This document shows, in pieces, positions 7,623 to 15,440 of a DNA stretch of 17,209 bases. Below the pieces are notes generated by a model. It was not told the origin of the DNA. It saw nothing but the letters and a program-made list of their open reading frames with translations, and ran no database searches. The stretch's first letter is position 1; every line of letters begins with the position of its first letter. A program made the translations under genes and the position numbers. Source of the DNA: an uncultured Bacteroidota bacterium (lineage in GTDB: Bacteria; Bacteroidota; Bacteroidia; UBA7662); NCBI GenBank assembly GCA_903856555.1, contig CAIOCC010000090.1, forward strand, positions 1-17,209, read 5' to 3'.

Positions 7623-9410
7623 ATGAAAAATACTCGTTCATGGATCGGGTTCGCTTGCCTCCTCGTAGGCAGCCTTTTCTTGGGATCCTGCGCCAAAGAA
7701 TTCAAACTGGATTCCAACGCAGTGAACTACCGACTCAACGAAGTGCCTTTGACACTGCACGGCAACCGGGCTCAACTGGATGTAAATTACCAAATAGCCC
7801 CCAATACCATCGCCAAGAACGGTGTAGCCGTGATGACCTTGCTCGAAAAAGACGGTGGTCAAACCAAGGTCAAATCCAGAGACCTCATCACAGGTCCCAA
7901 GGTCAAAGGAATGAACGGCACCAAGGCCGATCCCCTCAAAGAGACGGCGGGCACCCTCACCTTTGGTGAAACCATGAATGACAAGGCCCCCAATCGTTCG
8001 TACTTCCTGGAGGTGGCCTCCTTCAGTGGATCCAAAAAGAATGTCAAAGCCGCCAAAGCTGCGATGGAAGCAGGCTCAACGACTCCGTGGCCTGCCAAAA
8101 CCTATCGCTTCGATGTCATGCTCACCGAAGGCCCCAGCCTTCTCAGCCGGACGGCCACTTACACCTCCGCACCTCGTTCCATTGCTTCGGGCTTTGTCCC
8201 GGATACCGTTCAACCCTTTGAGGCGACTATCTATTTTGAACTGAACAAGTCCACGATCAGGGAGAGCGAACGCAAGCGCAAAGAGATTTTGCAACTGGTT
8301 AACTTTTTGAGTAAAACCAAAGAAATCCTCAAGATTGAAGTCAATGGTTACGCTTCACCGGACGGCGAATTGCAGTTTAACAACGAACTGGCCAATGAAC
8401 GGGCCGGTGCGGGTGGCAAGTTTGTAGTGGACGCACTGCGGTCCAGCAAAGGCTTGAAGGAAATCAATTACGATATTAACAACAGCAACCTCTACGTTCA
8501 AAACCAAGGAACCGAAGATTGGAAAGGTTTGCTCCAAGGGATTGAATTTGCTCGCATTCCCAACAAAGAAAAAGTCATCGAAATTATCCGTAACACTTCG
8601 TTGTCCAGCACCGAAAAGCAAAGCCAATTGCGTGCGATGACCGAAGCCTGGGATATCATTACCGAGGAATATTTGCCCCCACTTCGACGAGCCAACATGG
8701 TCATTATGACCAAGGTAGCTCCCCGTTCCTTCGAAGAGCGCATGGAACTCATTCGGGTTCCATCTTCCGAAATTACCGCATCCGAAATGCTGGTAACCGC
8801 CGAACAAGCCGGTTCTCCTGCCATGGCTGCCGATATCCTCGAAAAAACCAAGCAGCGCTTTCCCGCCGATCACCGGGCCTATAACAACCTAGCCGTTATG
8901 GATATTCAAAGCGGTCGTTTCGAAACAGCCTCCAAGAATCTGGACGCTGCAGCCGAAGCCGCCCCAGGTTCTTCAGAGGTCCTGAACAACCAAGCCATGG
9001 TCGCCACCCGGCTGGGTGATTGGGCCAAACTCGCTTTGGTCGTCAAGAGAGCCCAGGCCAACGGACAAAGCCTCGCTGAATACGAAGCCGTGCTCCTGAT
9101 CCGGAAAGGACAATACAAAGAAGCGCTCCAAGTGCTGGCCAACCAACCCGCCGGTACCCTGCAAGCCCTGGCTCATATCCTCAACCGCGATGATTCCAAA
9201 GCGGCTGCAGCCCTGAACGCCCTGGGATCATCCAACGAATCATCGGTTCTTTACCTGAGGGCCGTTCTTGCAGCCCGAACCCGCAACGCTTCCGAATTGG
9301 GAAAGGCCGTGCAAACCCTTTTGGCCACCTACCCCGAATTCAAGGACCAAATCGCCGTCGATCCAGAATTTGCCGAATTGCGCAAAGAGATTCTTGCGAC
9401 AACGAAGTAG
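7623..9410 (+). CDS. Lipoprotein with OmpA-like ('ASPEG' type) domain and TPRs
   Basis: A 595-residue lipoprotein, predicted at the outer membrane or periplasmic face, function unknown. The signal peptide ends in the lipobox LGSC with lipidated C23; the residues after it (AKEFK) are not a classic Bacteroidota surface-export signal. A beta-rich N-terminal domain (about 30-190) is followed by an OmpA-like domain: IYFELNKSTI (203-212), VNGYASPDG (240-248), NNELANER (253-260), a helical insert (about 297-350) and the last strand ANMVIMTKV. TPR-like repeats occupy about 400-520 (NNLAVMDIQSGRFETASKNL), ending with DPEFAELRKE. The canonical OmpA aspartate is replaced by serine; R260 remains. The start at ATG 7623 gives the clean lipobox signal; an upstream in-frame ATG at 7530 would lie in the preceding gene. 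It is a diverged paralogue of the protein at 4950-6758. The stop is 5 bases from the uvrC stop. Confidence 0.85.
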   Translation: MKNTRSWIGFACLLVGSLFLGSCAKEFKLDSNAVNYRLNEVPLTLHGNRAQLDVNYQIAPNTIAKNGVAVMTLLEKDGGQTKVKSRDLITGPKVKGMNGTKADPLKETAGTLTFGETMNDKAPNRSYFLEVASFSGSKKNVKAAKAAMEAGSTTPWPAKTYRFDVMLTEGPSLLSRTATYTSAPRSIASGFVPDTVQPFEATIYFELNKSTIRESERKRKEILQLVNFLSKTKEILKIEVNGYASPDGELQFNNELANERAGAGGKFVVDALRSSKGLKEINYDINNSNLYVQNQGTEDWKGLLQGIEFARIPNKEKVIEIIRNTSLSSTEKQSQLRAMTEAWDIITEEYLPPLRRANMVIMTKVAPRSFEERMELIRVPSSEITASEMLVTAEQAGSPAMAADILEKTKQRFPADHRAYNNLAVMDIQSGRFETASKNLDAAAEAAPGSSEVLNNQAMVATRLGDWAKLALVVKRAQANGQSLAEYEAVLLIRKGQYKEALQVLANQPAGTLQALAHILNRDDSKAAAALNALGSSNESSVLYLRAVLAARTRNASELGKAVQTLLATYPEFKDQIAVDPEFAELRKEILATTK

Positions 9411-9415
9411 CCTAC

Positions 9416-11236
9416 TCAGGCCTTGGGGCCTTCCTGGGAGCCTTTGATGGCTGCCAAGATTTTGGAAGCCATGGAGGGGCCAACGACCAGCGCAAGGGCC
9501 TCGGTATCGGCCAGGTAAACTTGTTCGGCGGAACCAAAAGCCTCCAACAATTTTCGAACGGTGACGGGGCCGACCCCAGGCAGGTTGACCAACTCGGAGG
9601 CCGTATTGCTTTTGCTGCGTCGGCGTCGGTGATGGTTTAAACCAAATCGGTGAGCTTCGTCCCTCATTTGTTGCAACAATCGCAGGGTGGGACTCTTTTT
9701 GTCCAGCATCAGGGGATGGGGATCGCCGGGCCTGAACAAGGCCTCCAGGCGCTTGGCGATGCCGATCAGAGGAACATCGCCCAAGCCCAACGCAGTCATG
9801 GCTTCGCGGGCGGCGCTCAACTGGCCTTTGCCTCCGTCGATCACCACCAAACCGGGCAATTCCCCTCCCTCGGCCAAAATTCTTGAATAGCGTCGGGTAA
9901 TGACTTCGTGCATGCTTGCAAAATCGTCAATTCCTGCACTGTCCCTCTGATTAAACAAGCGGTAATCCCGCTTGGAAGGCCTTCCATTACGGAATACAAC
10001 ACAAGATGAAACGGTCTGACTGCCTTGAAAATGAGAGTTATCAAAACACTCCATGAGCGATGGGACTTCTTTGAGCTGCAAGTCCTTTTGGACCTGCAAG
10101 AGCAAACGATCCGAACGCGTGGCATTTTGGCGTTGGTCCGGGGTTTTAAGGGTTTCCTGCAAACAAAAGAAGGCGTTCTTGAGGCTGAGATCCACCAGTT
10201 TCTTGGGGTCTCCGCTGGCGGGAATACGGGCCCGAACCCCCGGAAAAGGAGGGCTATCCGGCAACACATTGCAGACAATTTCGCGGGGTTCGTGGCGGTA
10301 CCGTTCGGCAATTTCCAACATCGCCTGGGCCATTAGTCGCGATGAATCTTCCTCGTCCTCCAAAGCCAAGCGAAATTCCAGGTTGTAGGAACGGACCACG
10401 GCGCCGTTCAGGACATGCAAGTGGTTGACCACGGCGCGATCCCGGTGACGAGCCAAGGCATAGGCATCCAAATCATGAATCTTGGTGCTAACCACGGTGG
10501 AACGGGCTTGGTATTTTTCGAGCATTTCAACCTGCTCCTTGATTCGGTGGGCTTCTTCGAAGGCCAATCGCTTGACCGCTTCTTGAAGTTGAACGCGCAG
10601 ACTTTTGATAAGCCCCCCTAGGTTGCCTTTTAACAATTGATGCACTGCTTCGGTGAGCTCTCGGTATTCCTCTTCGTTCTGCAATCCGGCACAAGGAGCC
10701 TTGCAGTTTCCCAATTGGTACTCCAAGCAAGGTCGGTAACCGGCCTTTTTGATATTGGAAGGGGACAAAAGCAGGGCACAGGTTCGCAGCGGGTACAAGC
10801 GTCTTACCAACTCCAAAAGCGTGTACATGGCGGGGGGCGATGTATAGGGCCCGAAGTACCTGGCTCCATCCTTTTGAACTTTTCGGGTCACCTCCAAACG
10901 AGGGAAGTGTTCGTTGCGCAGCACCAAAAACGGATACGTCTTGTCGTCCTTGAGTCGAATGTTGTAGCGGGGCTGTAGCTTTTTGATGAGCACATTTTCG
11001 AGCAACAACGCATCGTGTTCGGTATCCACCACGGTGAATTCAATTCGATGGATCAGGCGAACCATCAAGCGAATGCGGTTGGGCGATCGTTGTTCCAAAA
11101 AGTATTGGGAGACTCTTTTGCGCAGGTTTTTGGCTTTGCCCACGTAGAGCAAGGCTTCGTTTTTGTCAAAATAGCGGTACACCCCCGGTGATTCGGGGAT
11201 GGAATACTCCACCTGCTTGAATCCTTCGTTATCCAT
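9416..11236 (-). CDS. uvrC: Excinuclease ABC subunit UvrC
   Basis: The nuclease of nucleotide excision repair, which makes both incisions around a UvrB-bound lesion. All 606 residues are present. The N-terminal GIY-YIG nuclease shows GVYRYF (18-23), LYVGKAKNLRKRV (30-42) and catalytic-type E80. The cysteines C153, C170, C178 and C182 match the set reported to hold a 4Fe-4S cluster in UvrC. A UVR helix pair that binds UvrB lies at about 211-245 (AFEEAHRIKEQVEMLEKYQ). The RNase H-like 5' nuclease carries D399 (CFDNSH), D467 (VIDGGKGQ) and H529 (DEAHRFGLNHHR). The C-terminal helix-hairpin-helix pair is at about 550-598 (LVNLPGVGPVTVRKLLEAFG). ATG 11236 is 14 bases after the xseA stop, so the two are probably one operon. 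Confidence 0.97.
   Translation of the reverse strand: MDNEGFKQVEYSIPESPGVYRYFDKNEALLYVGKAKNLRKRVSQYFLEQRSPNRIRLMVRLIHRIEFTVVDTEHDALLLENVLIKKLQPRYNIRLKDDKTYPFLVLRNEHFPRLEVTRKVQKDGARYFGPYTSPPAMYTLLELVRRLYPLRTCALLLSPSNIKKAGYRPCLEYQLGNCKAPCAGLQNEEEYRELTEAVHQLLKGNLGGLIKSLRVQLQEAVKRLAFEEAHRIKEQVEMLEKYQARSTVVSTKIHDLDAYALARHRDRAVVNHLHVLNGAVVRSYNLEFRLALEDEEDSSRLMAQAMLEIAERYRHEPREIVCNVLPDSPPFPGVRARIPASGDPKKLVDLSLKNAFFCLQETLKTPDQRQNATRSDRLLLQVQKDLQLKEVPSLMECFDNSHFQGSQTVSSCVVFRNGRPSKRDYRLFNQRDSAGIDDFASMHEVITRRYSRILAEGGELPGLVVIDGGKGQLSAAREAMTALGLGDVPLIGIAKRLEALFRPGDPHPLMLDKKSPTLRLLQQMRDEAHRFGLNHHRRRRSKSNTASELVNLPGVGPVTVRKLLEAFGSAEQVYLADTEALALVVGPSMASKILAAIKGSQEGPKA
9418..9431. terminator. Short hairpin at the lipoprotein/uvrC convergent junction, weak terminator candidate
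   Basis: AGGCC (9418-9422), loop TTGG, GGCCT (9427-9431): a perfect 5-base-pair stem just after the lipoprotein stop and inside the last codons of uvrC. No T-tract follows in either direction, so termination activity is doubtful. Confidence 0.2.
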
Positions 11237-11250
11237 GAATCACGGCACCA

Positions 11251-12396
11251 TTATTCATCTCCGGGTTGGGGGAGCACTTGGGACTGAAAACGGCCACCGT
11301 GGAGAATGGTCTGAATCACCTCCCCTGGCCTGGCCTCTTGAGGCTCCCGTACCAAACGCCCGTCTTTCATGGTGAGGCTAAATCCTCTGCGCAGGACCGA
11401 TCGGAAATCCAGGGCCTCCGCCTGCCTGCTCAGGGTTTCACAGCGCTGTTCCATCAAGGCCAAACGCTGAAGCAAGCCACGACGCAGTCTTTGTTCACCT
11501 TCATCCACCCCTTGTTCCAAATGGTCCAACATGGATAACAAGCCAGAACCTGCACGTTGTTCCAAACGATTCAATTCTCGCGATAATTCGGCCGCATCCG
11601 GCGTGGCCAATTCAGCGGCCGCCGTGGGGGTAGGGGCTCGCAAATCGGCTGCAAAATCCACCAAGGTCACATCGGTTTCGTGGCCCACGGCCGTGATCAC
11701 CGGCGTTTGCATCGCGGCAACGGTTCGAACCAGGTGTTCGTTGTTAAAACACCACAAATCTTCCATGGACCCCCCTCCCCTGGCCAAGATGATCAACTCA
11801 ATATCCGGCCGAGCGTCCAAGGCTTGCAGTGCTTTGATTAGCGGTCCAACCGCCGCCTCCCCTTGAACCGGGCTGGGCGAAAGCACCACGGGCATGGCAG
11901 GAAAACGCCTCTCAACAGTCCGATAAATATCATGAATAACCGCCCCGTCCGGGGAAGAAACCACGCCCAAGGCCGAGGCATAGGCTGGGATGGGTTTTTT
12001 GCGTTCTCGGTCAAAAAGGCCTTCGGCCTGCAATCGGTTTTTGAGTTGAACAAAGAGCGCAAACAAATCCCCAACCCCCGTAGCGCGCAGGGAATACGCC
12101 TGCAATTGCAAGGAACCCCGGGGCACATAGTGTCGGATCTCGCCACCTAGGATGACCCGGTCCCCTTCGGAGGGTTCCACCTCCAGCAGGCGGCGCTGGG
12201 CCTGAAACATAACGCAGGGGATTTGACTCCCGGCATCTTTGAGGGTAAAGTACAAATGGCCACTGCGGGCACGGGTTAAACCCGCGATTTCTCCCTCGAC
12301 CTGCAGGCGCCTAAAATAGGGACTTCCCTCCAAGACGGATCGAAGCAATTCATTCAGACCGGTGACCGAAAGGGTGGCGTCGGTTGGTTGGCTCAT
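11251..12396 (-). CDS. xseA: Exodeoxyribonuclease VII large subunit
   Basis: The catalytic subunit of ExoVII, which degrades single-stranded DNA from both ends and acts in repair. The 381 residues comprise an N-terminal OB fold (about 10-103; YFRRLQVEGEIAGLTRARSGH, the conserved GHxYFTLKD), the catalytic domain with ARGGGSMEDLWCFN (205-218) and GHETDVTLVDFAADLRAPTP (238-257), a short coiled-coil region (about 265-330) and the C-terminal GFSLTMKDGRLV strand pair. E. coli XseA is about 456 residues, and the difference lies mainly in the coiled-coil, the part that binds XseB. No xseB follows: uvrC begins 14 bases downstream. No Shine-Dalgarno is seen before ATG 12396. Upstream, 73 bases separate it from a divergent gene. 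Confidence 0.95.
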   Translation of the reverse strand: MSQPTDATLSVTGLNELLRSVLEGSPYFRRLQVEGEIAGLTRARSGHLYFTLKDAGSQIPCVMFQAQRRLLEVEPSEGDRVILGGEIRHYVPRGSLQLQAYSLRATGVGDLFALFVQLKNRLQAEGLFDRERKKPIPAYASALGVVSSPDGAVIHDIYRTVERRFPAMPVVLSPSPVQGEAAVGPLIKALQALDARPDIELIILARGGGSMEDLWCFNNEHLVRTVAAMQTPVITAVGHETDVTLVDFAADLRAPTPTAAAELATPDAAELSRELNRLEQRAGSGLLSMLDHLEQGVDEGEQRLRRGLLQRLALMEQRCETLSRQAEALDFRSVLRRGFSLTMKDGRLVREPQEARPGEVIQTILHGGRFQSQVLPQPGDE

Positions 12397-12457
12397 GGTT
12401 CAAAGATCGCTGAACCGGATGAGCCCAACGCCACCTCCAAAATAGAGGGCCTTGACC

Positions 12458-12465
12458 TAATTTTG
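12458..12465 (+). promoter_or_regulatory. Possible promoter -7 element giving a leaderless or near-leaderless transcript
   Basis: TAATTTTG fully matches TAnnTTTG, in the 73-base divergent region between xseA and the dehydrogenase gene. It ends only 4 bases before ATG 12470, so transcription would begin at or near that ATG or just before the second in-frame ATG at 12476. No TTTG is visible at the expected -33 distance, which lowers confidence. For xseA the same region offers only a poorer match (TATTTTGG read on the minus strand from 12444). Confidence 0.35.
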
Positions 12466-12469
12466 GTTC

Positions 12470-13420
12470 ATGAATATGGAATCAAAGACCCCCCCCTCTT
12501 CCGGCAACAGCCCGGCTCCGTCCATCCAAAAAGTGACCGTGGTCGGTTGTGGAACCATGGGCAACGGCATCGCCCAGGTTTTTGCAACCTGCGGCTACCA
12601 TGTTGAACTGGTGGACCTCTCGGCCCCTGCCTTGGAGAAGGCCATGGCCACCATTGCCCGAAATTTGGACCGGGTGGTTGCCAAAGGCAGCCTGGATCAA
12701 GAGAGCAGGGACGCTGCCCTGGCCCGCATTCATACCGGCACCAGCCTGGCCACCGCAGCCCAACATGCCGATTTGGTGGTCGAAGCGGCCACCGAAAACC
12801 GACAAATCAAGTTGGAACTGTTCCGGCAATTGGACCAATTATGCCCCCCGACTTGTATCCTAGCCACCAATACCTCCTCGATTTCGATCACCGATATCGC
12901 CGGGGCCACCGGGCGCCCCACAAGGGTGATCGGCATGCACTTCATGAATCCGGTTCCGGTCATGAAACTGGTCGAAATCATCAAAGGTTATAACACCGAT
13001 CCGGCCGTTACCGCGACCATCGTGGAGGTGAGCCGTCGCCTAGGGAAAATCCCGGTGGAGGCCAACGATTATCCTGGATTTGTGGCCAACCGTATTCTGA
13101 TGCCCATGATAAACGAAGCCGTGCATACCCTCTACGAAGGCGTGGCCGGTGTCGCCGAAATTGATACTGTTATGAAGCTGGGAATGGCCCATCCCATGGG
13201 GCCCTTGCAATTGGCGGACTTCATTGGTCTGGATGTCTGCCTGGCCATCCTTCGCGTTCTCCACGAAGGCTTTGGGCAACCCAAGTACGCGCCCTGCCCC
13301 CTCCTTGTCAAAATGGTCTCCTCCGGCAATCTTGGCGTCAAAACCGGCAAGGGTTTCTACGCCTACCAAGCCGGGTCCAAAGACCTGGTGGTTGCACCTG
13401 AATTCAACGGAAGTCTTTGA
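12470..13420 (+). CDS. hbd: 3-hydroxyacyl-CoA (3-hydroxybutyryl-CoA) dehydrogenase
   Basis: A cytoplasmic NAD(P)-dependent enzyme that interconverts L-3-hydroxyacyl-CoA and 3-oxoacyl-CoA, in beta-oxidation, butyrate-type metabolism or phenylacetate breakdown. The 316-residue protein has the Rossmann dinucleotide motif GCGTMGNGIAQ (26-36), ENRQIKLELF, NTSSISIT (134-141), the catalytic-type H157 in IGMHFMNPVPVMKLVEII with E169, and the substrate-domain NDYPGFVANRILMPMINEA (199-217), plus the C-terminal GVKTGKGFYAY. It is single-domain, with no fused crotonase, so Hbd/PaaH rather than FadB. There are about 18 extra residues before the first strand (rich in P and S); the only other start is ATG 12476. 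A C8 tract lies at 12489-12496. The stop codon abuts that of pruA. The precise chain-length preference cannot be told from sequence. Confidence 0.93.
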   Translation: MNMESKTPPSSGNSPAPSIQKVTVVGCGTMGNGIAQVFATCGYHVELVDLSAPALEKAMATIARNLDRVVAKGSLDQESRDAALARIHTGTSLATAAQHADLVVEAATENRQIKLELFRQLDQLCPPTCILATNTSSISITDIAGATGRPTRVIGMHFMNPVPVMKLVEIIKGYNTDPAVTATIVEVSRRLGKIPVEANDYPGFVANRILMPMINEAVHTLYEGVAGVAEIDTVMKLGMAHPMGPLQLADFIGLDVCLAILRVLHEGFGQPKYAPCPLLVKMVSSGNLGVKTGKGFYAYQAGSKDLVVAPEFNGSL

Positions 13421-15046
13421 TCAACCCTGAAAAGGGTAAGGGTACGTGGTCGGGGGCAATAGGTTCTCCTTGATGGTGCGAGCCGAAACCCAGCGCAACA
13501 AATTGAGGGAAGAACCGGCTTTGTCGTTGGTGCCGCTGGCTCTGGCTCCGCCAAAGGGCTGCTGCCCAACCACTGCACCGGTGGGTTTGTCGTTCAAGTA
13601 AAAATTTCCCGCCGCATGGCGCAGTTTGGCGGTGGCCAAATCCAGCGCATAGCGATCCGTGGCCAAAACAGCCCCTGTCAGCGCATAGGGCGACGTGTTA
13701 TTGCACAGATCCAAAACCTCCTCGTAGCGATCGGCTGGATAAACATAGACGGTCAGAACCGGGCCAAAGAGCTCCTCGCACATGGTCCTGTATTTGGGGT
13801 TGGTCGTCTGAATCAAGGTGGGTTCGACAAAATAACCTTTGGACTTGTCACAGCCCCCCCCAACGAGGACTTCGCAATCGGGGTGCTGTTTGGCTTCGTC
13901 GATGGCCGCCTTCAATTTGTCAAAAGACTTTTCGTCAATGACGGCGTTGATGAAGTTGCTGAAATCTTCGACACCGCCCATTTTCATGTGTTGCAAATCG
14001 GCCCGGACCCTTTTCAATACCTCAGGCCATAACACATCCGGGACATAGGCTCTGGAAGCAGCGGAGCATTTTTGGCCTTGGTATTCAAAGGCTCCACGCG
14101 ACAAGGCGGTGGCCACCACGTCCGCGGGTGCCGAAGCATGGGCCACGACAAAGTCTTTGCCACCAGTCTCGCCCACGATGCGAGGATACGACTTGTAGGA
14201 TCCGATGTTACGACCTATCTGTTCCCAAATTTGATTGAAGACCCCTGAGGAGCCCGTGAAATGGATGCCTGCAAAATCAGGGTGCTTGAAAATGACCTCT
14301 CCGGCAACTGGACCGGGAACAGGTACCATGTTGATCACCCCGTCAGGCAAACCGGCTTCACGAAACAAGCGCATAAGCCAATACGCAGAATAAACCTGGG
14401 TATTGGCCGGTTTCCAAACCACCGTATTGCCCATCAAGGCCGCCGAACAGGGAAGGTTGGCTGCAATGGACGTGAAATTGAAAGGGGTGAGGGCAAAAAC
14501 GAAACCCTCCAAGGGCCGGTACTCGACTCGGTTCCAAGAACCCGGCAAACTCTCGGGCTGTTGGCGGTAGATCTCGGTCATGTAACGCACATTGAAGCGG
14601 AAGAAATCAATCAATTCGCAAGCCGCGTCAATCTCGGCTTGGTAGGGATTCTTGCTCTGTGCCAGCATCGTGGAGGCATTGATCAAATCCCGGTAAGGAC
14701 CGGCCAACAAATCGGCCATGCGCAAAAAGACGGCGGCTCTCTGTTCCCATGGCAACGCTTCCCAGGCCGGCTTGGCCGCTAGGGCCGCTTCGATGGCGGA
14801 TTCAACATGCTCCGCGGAACCCTCGTGAAAATGACCCAAGGTATGGGCATGGTCGTGGGGTGGGGCCATGCGCCGGGTTTGTTTGCTATGCACCTCCCGT
14901 CCCCCAATGATCATGGGGACCTCCACCGAGCGAGAGCGTAGGTCTTGCAGTGTTTGTTGCAAAGACAAGGCCTCCGGGGAACCAGGGGCGTAGGATCGAA
15001 CTTTTTCGTTAACGGCGGGGGGTACCGAGAAGATTCCAAAAGACAT
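13421..15046 (-). CDS. pruA: L-glutamate gamma-semialdehyde (1-pyrroline-5-carboxylate) dehydrogenase
   Basis: A cytoplasmic aldehyde dehydrogenase that oxidises L-glutamate gamma-semialdehyde, in equilibrium with 1-pyrroline-5-carboxylate, to glutamate with NAD+, the second step of proline catabolism. The 541-residue length, the N-terminal extension (VNEKVRSYAPGSPE) and VPMIIGGREV are typical of the stand-alone, ALDH4A1-like form rather than the PutA fusion. Key residues visible: N190 in TPFNFTSIAANLP, WKPANTQ (211-217), HFTGSSGVF, E293 in GETGGKD, catalytic C327 in QGQKCSAASR, EELFGPVLTVYVY, and the C-terminal QQPFGGARASGTNDKAG. No proline dehydrogenase gene lies in the window. The start ATG 15046 follows an A-rich leader without Shine-Dalgarno and a good -7 element. 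A G8 tract (13854-13861 on the plus strand as C8) encodes the glycines of VLVGGGCDK. Confidence 0.96.
   Translation of the reverse strand: MSFGIFSVPPAVNEKVRSYAPGSPEALSLQQTLQDLRSRSVEVPMIIGGREVHSKQTRRMAPPHDHAHTLGHFHEGSAEHVESAIEAALAAKPAWEALPWEQRAAVFLRMADLLAGPYRDLINASTMLAQSKNPYQAEIDAACELIDFFRFNVRYMTEIYRQQPESLPGSWNRVEYRPLEGFVFALTPFNFTSIAANLPCSAALMGNTVVWKPANTQVYSAYWLMRLFREAGLPDGVINMVPVPGPVAGEVIFKHPDFAGIHFTGSSGVFNQIWEQIGRNIGSYKSYPRIVGETGGKDFVVAHASAPADVVATALSRGAFEYQGQKCSAASRAYVPDVLWPEVLKRVRADLQHMKMGGVEDFSNFINAVIDEKSFDKLKAAIDEAKQHPDCEVLVGGGCDKSKGYFVEPTLIQTTNPKYRTMCEELFGPVLTVYVYPADRYEEVLDLCNNTSPYALTGAVLATDRYALDLATAKLRHAAGNFYLNDKPTGAVVGQQPFGGARASGTNDKAGSSLNLLRWVSARTIKENLLPPTTYPYPFQG
13424..13437. terminator. 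Short GAAA-loop hairpin at the hbd/pruA junction, weak terminator candidate
   Basis: ACCCT (13424-13428), loop GAAA, AGGGT (13433-13437) forms a perfect 5-base-pair stem 3 bases after the hbd stop, within the last codons of pruA. GAAA is a stabilising tetraloop in RNA on the plus strand. No T-tract follows, so this is only a candidate 3'-end structure. Confidence 0.25.
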
Positions 15047-15063
15047 ACACGATATTTAGACCT

Positions 15064-15096
15064 CAAAGGTACGAATCCACCCTATGAACCTTGAAA
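15064..15096 (-). promoter_or_regulatory. Probable Bacteroidota promoter for pruA
   Basis: Read on the minus strand, TACCTTTG (15071 to 15064) fully matches TAnnTTTG, and TTTC (15096 to 15093) lies 21 bases upstream as a three-of-four -33 match. The leader to ATG 15046 would be about 12 bases. The divergent gap is only 37 bases, so the -33 part lies inside the first codons of the facing gene. Confidence 0.45.
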
Positions 15097-15440
15097 GCCT
15101 CCGCGATCTTTGCCTTGGTCTGCCCGACAGCACCGAGGACCTTCCTTTTGACGAAAATACCTTGGCCTTCAGGGCCCTGGGCAAAATTTTTGTGTTGACC
15201 GATTTGATCGAATCCGATCGATTCAACGCCAAATGCGACCCGGCCTGGGCCCTCGAATTAAGGGAACGCTATCCCAACGAAATTCTCCCCGGCTATCACA
15301 TGAACAAAAAACATTGGAACACCGTCCGCATGGATGGCCGGATACCGAACCCCTTGTTAGAGGCCCTCGTGCGGCATGCCCATGCCCTGGTTCACCCGGT
15401 CTATCGCAAAACGGCCGGTGACTTTATACACCTCCCATGA
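15084..15440 (+). CDS. MmcQ/YjbR family protein (CyaY-like fold)
   Basis: A small protein of 118 residues in the MmcQ/YjbR family, often labelled DNA-binding because of its double-wing fold, though no molecular role is firmly known. Family marks: DLPFDENTLAFRALGKIFVL (19-38), FNAKCDPAWALELRERYP, the highly conserved PGYHMNKKHWNTVRMDG (69-85) and a C-terminal helix LEALVRHAHALV. Length is usual for the family. The start is the first ATG, 37 bases from the divergent pruA start. Its TGA overlaps the ATG of the following glycosyltransferase (ATGA), so the two are probably translated in a coupled way although no functional link is known. Confidence 0.9.
   Translation: MNLESLRDLCLGLPDSTEDLPFDENTLAFRALGKIFVLTDLIESDRFNAKCDPAWALELRERYPNEILPGYHMNKKHWNTVRMDGRIPNPLLEALVRHAHALVHPVYRKTAGDFIHLP

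Noticed and set aside
8355..8873. Minus-strand open frame of 172 codons inside the lipoprotein gene
   Set aside because: It is the antisense of a clear OmpA/TPR coding region; it shows G- and F-rich content without domains.
11237..11250. A hidden xseB between xseA and uvrC
   Set aside because: The gap is only 14 bases, and the frames around it are occupied by xseA and uvrC.
14261..14782. Plus-strand open frame of 173 codons inside pruA
   Set aside because: It is antisense to a full-length, motif-complete PruA, with no recognisable features of its own.
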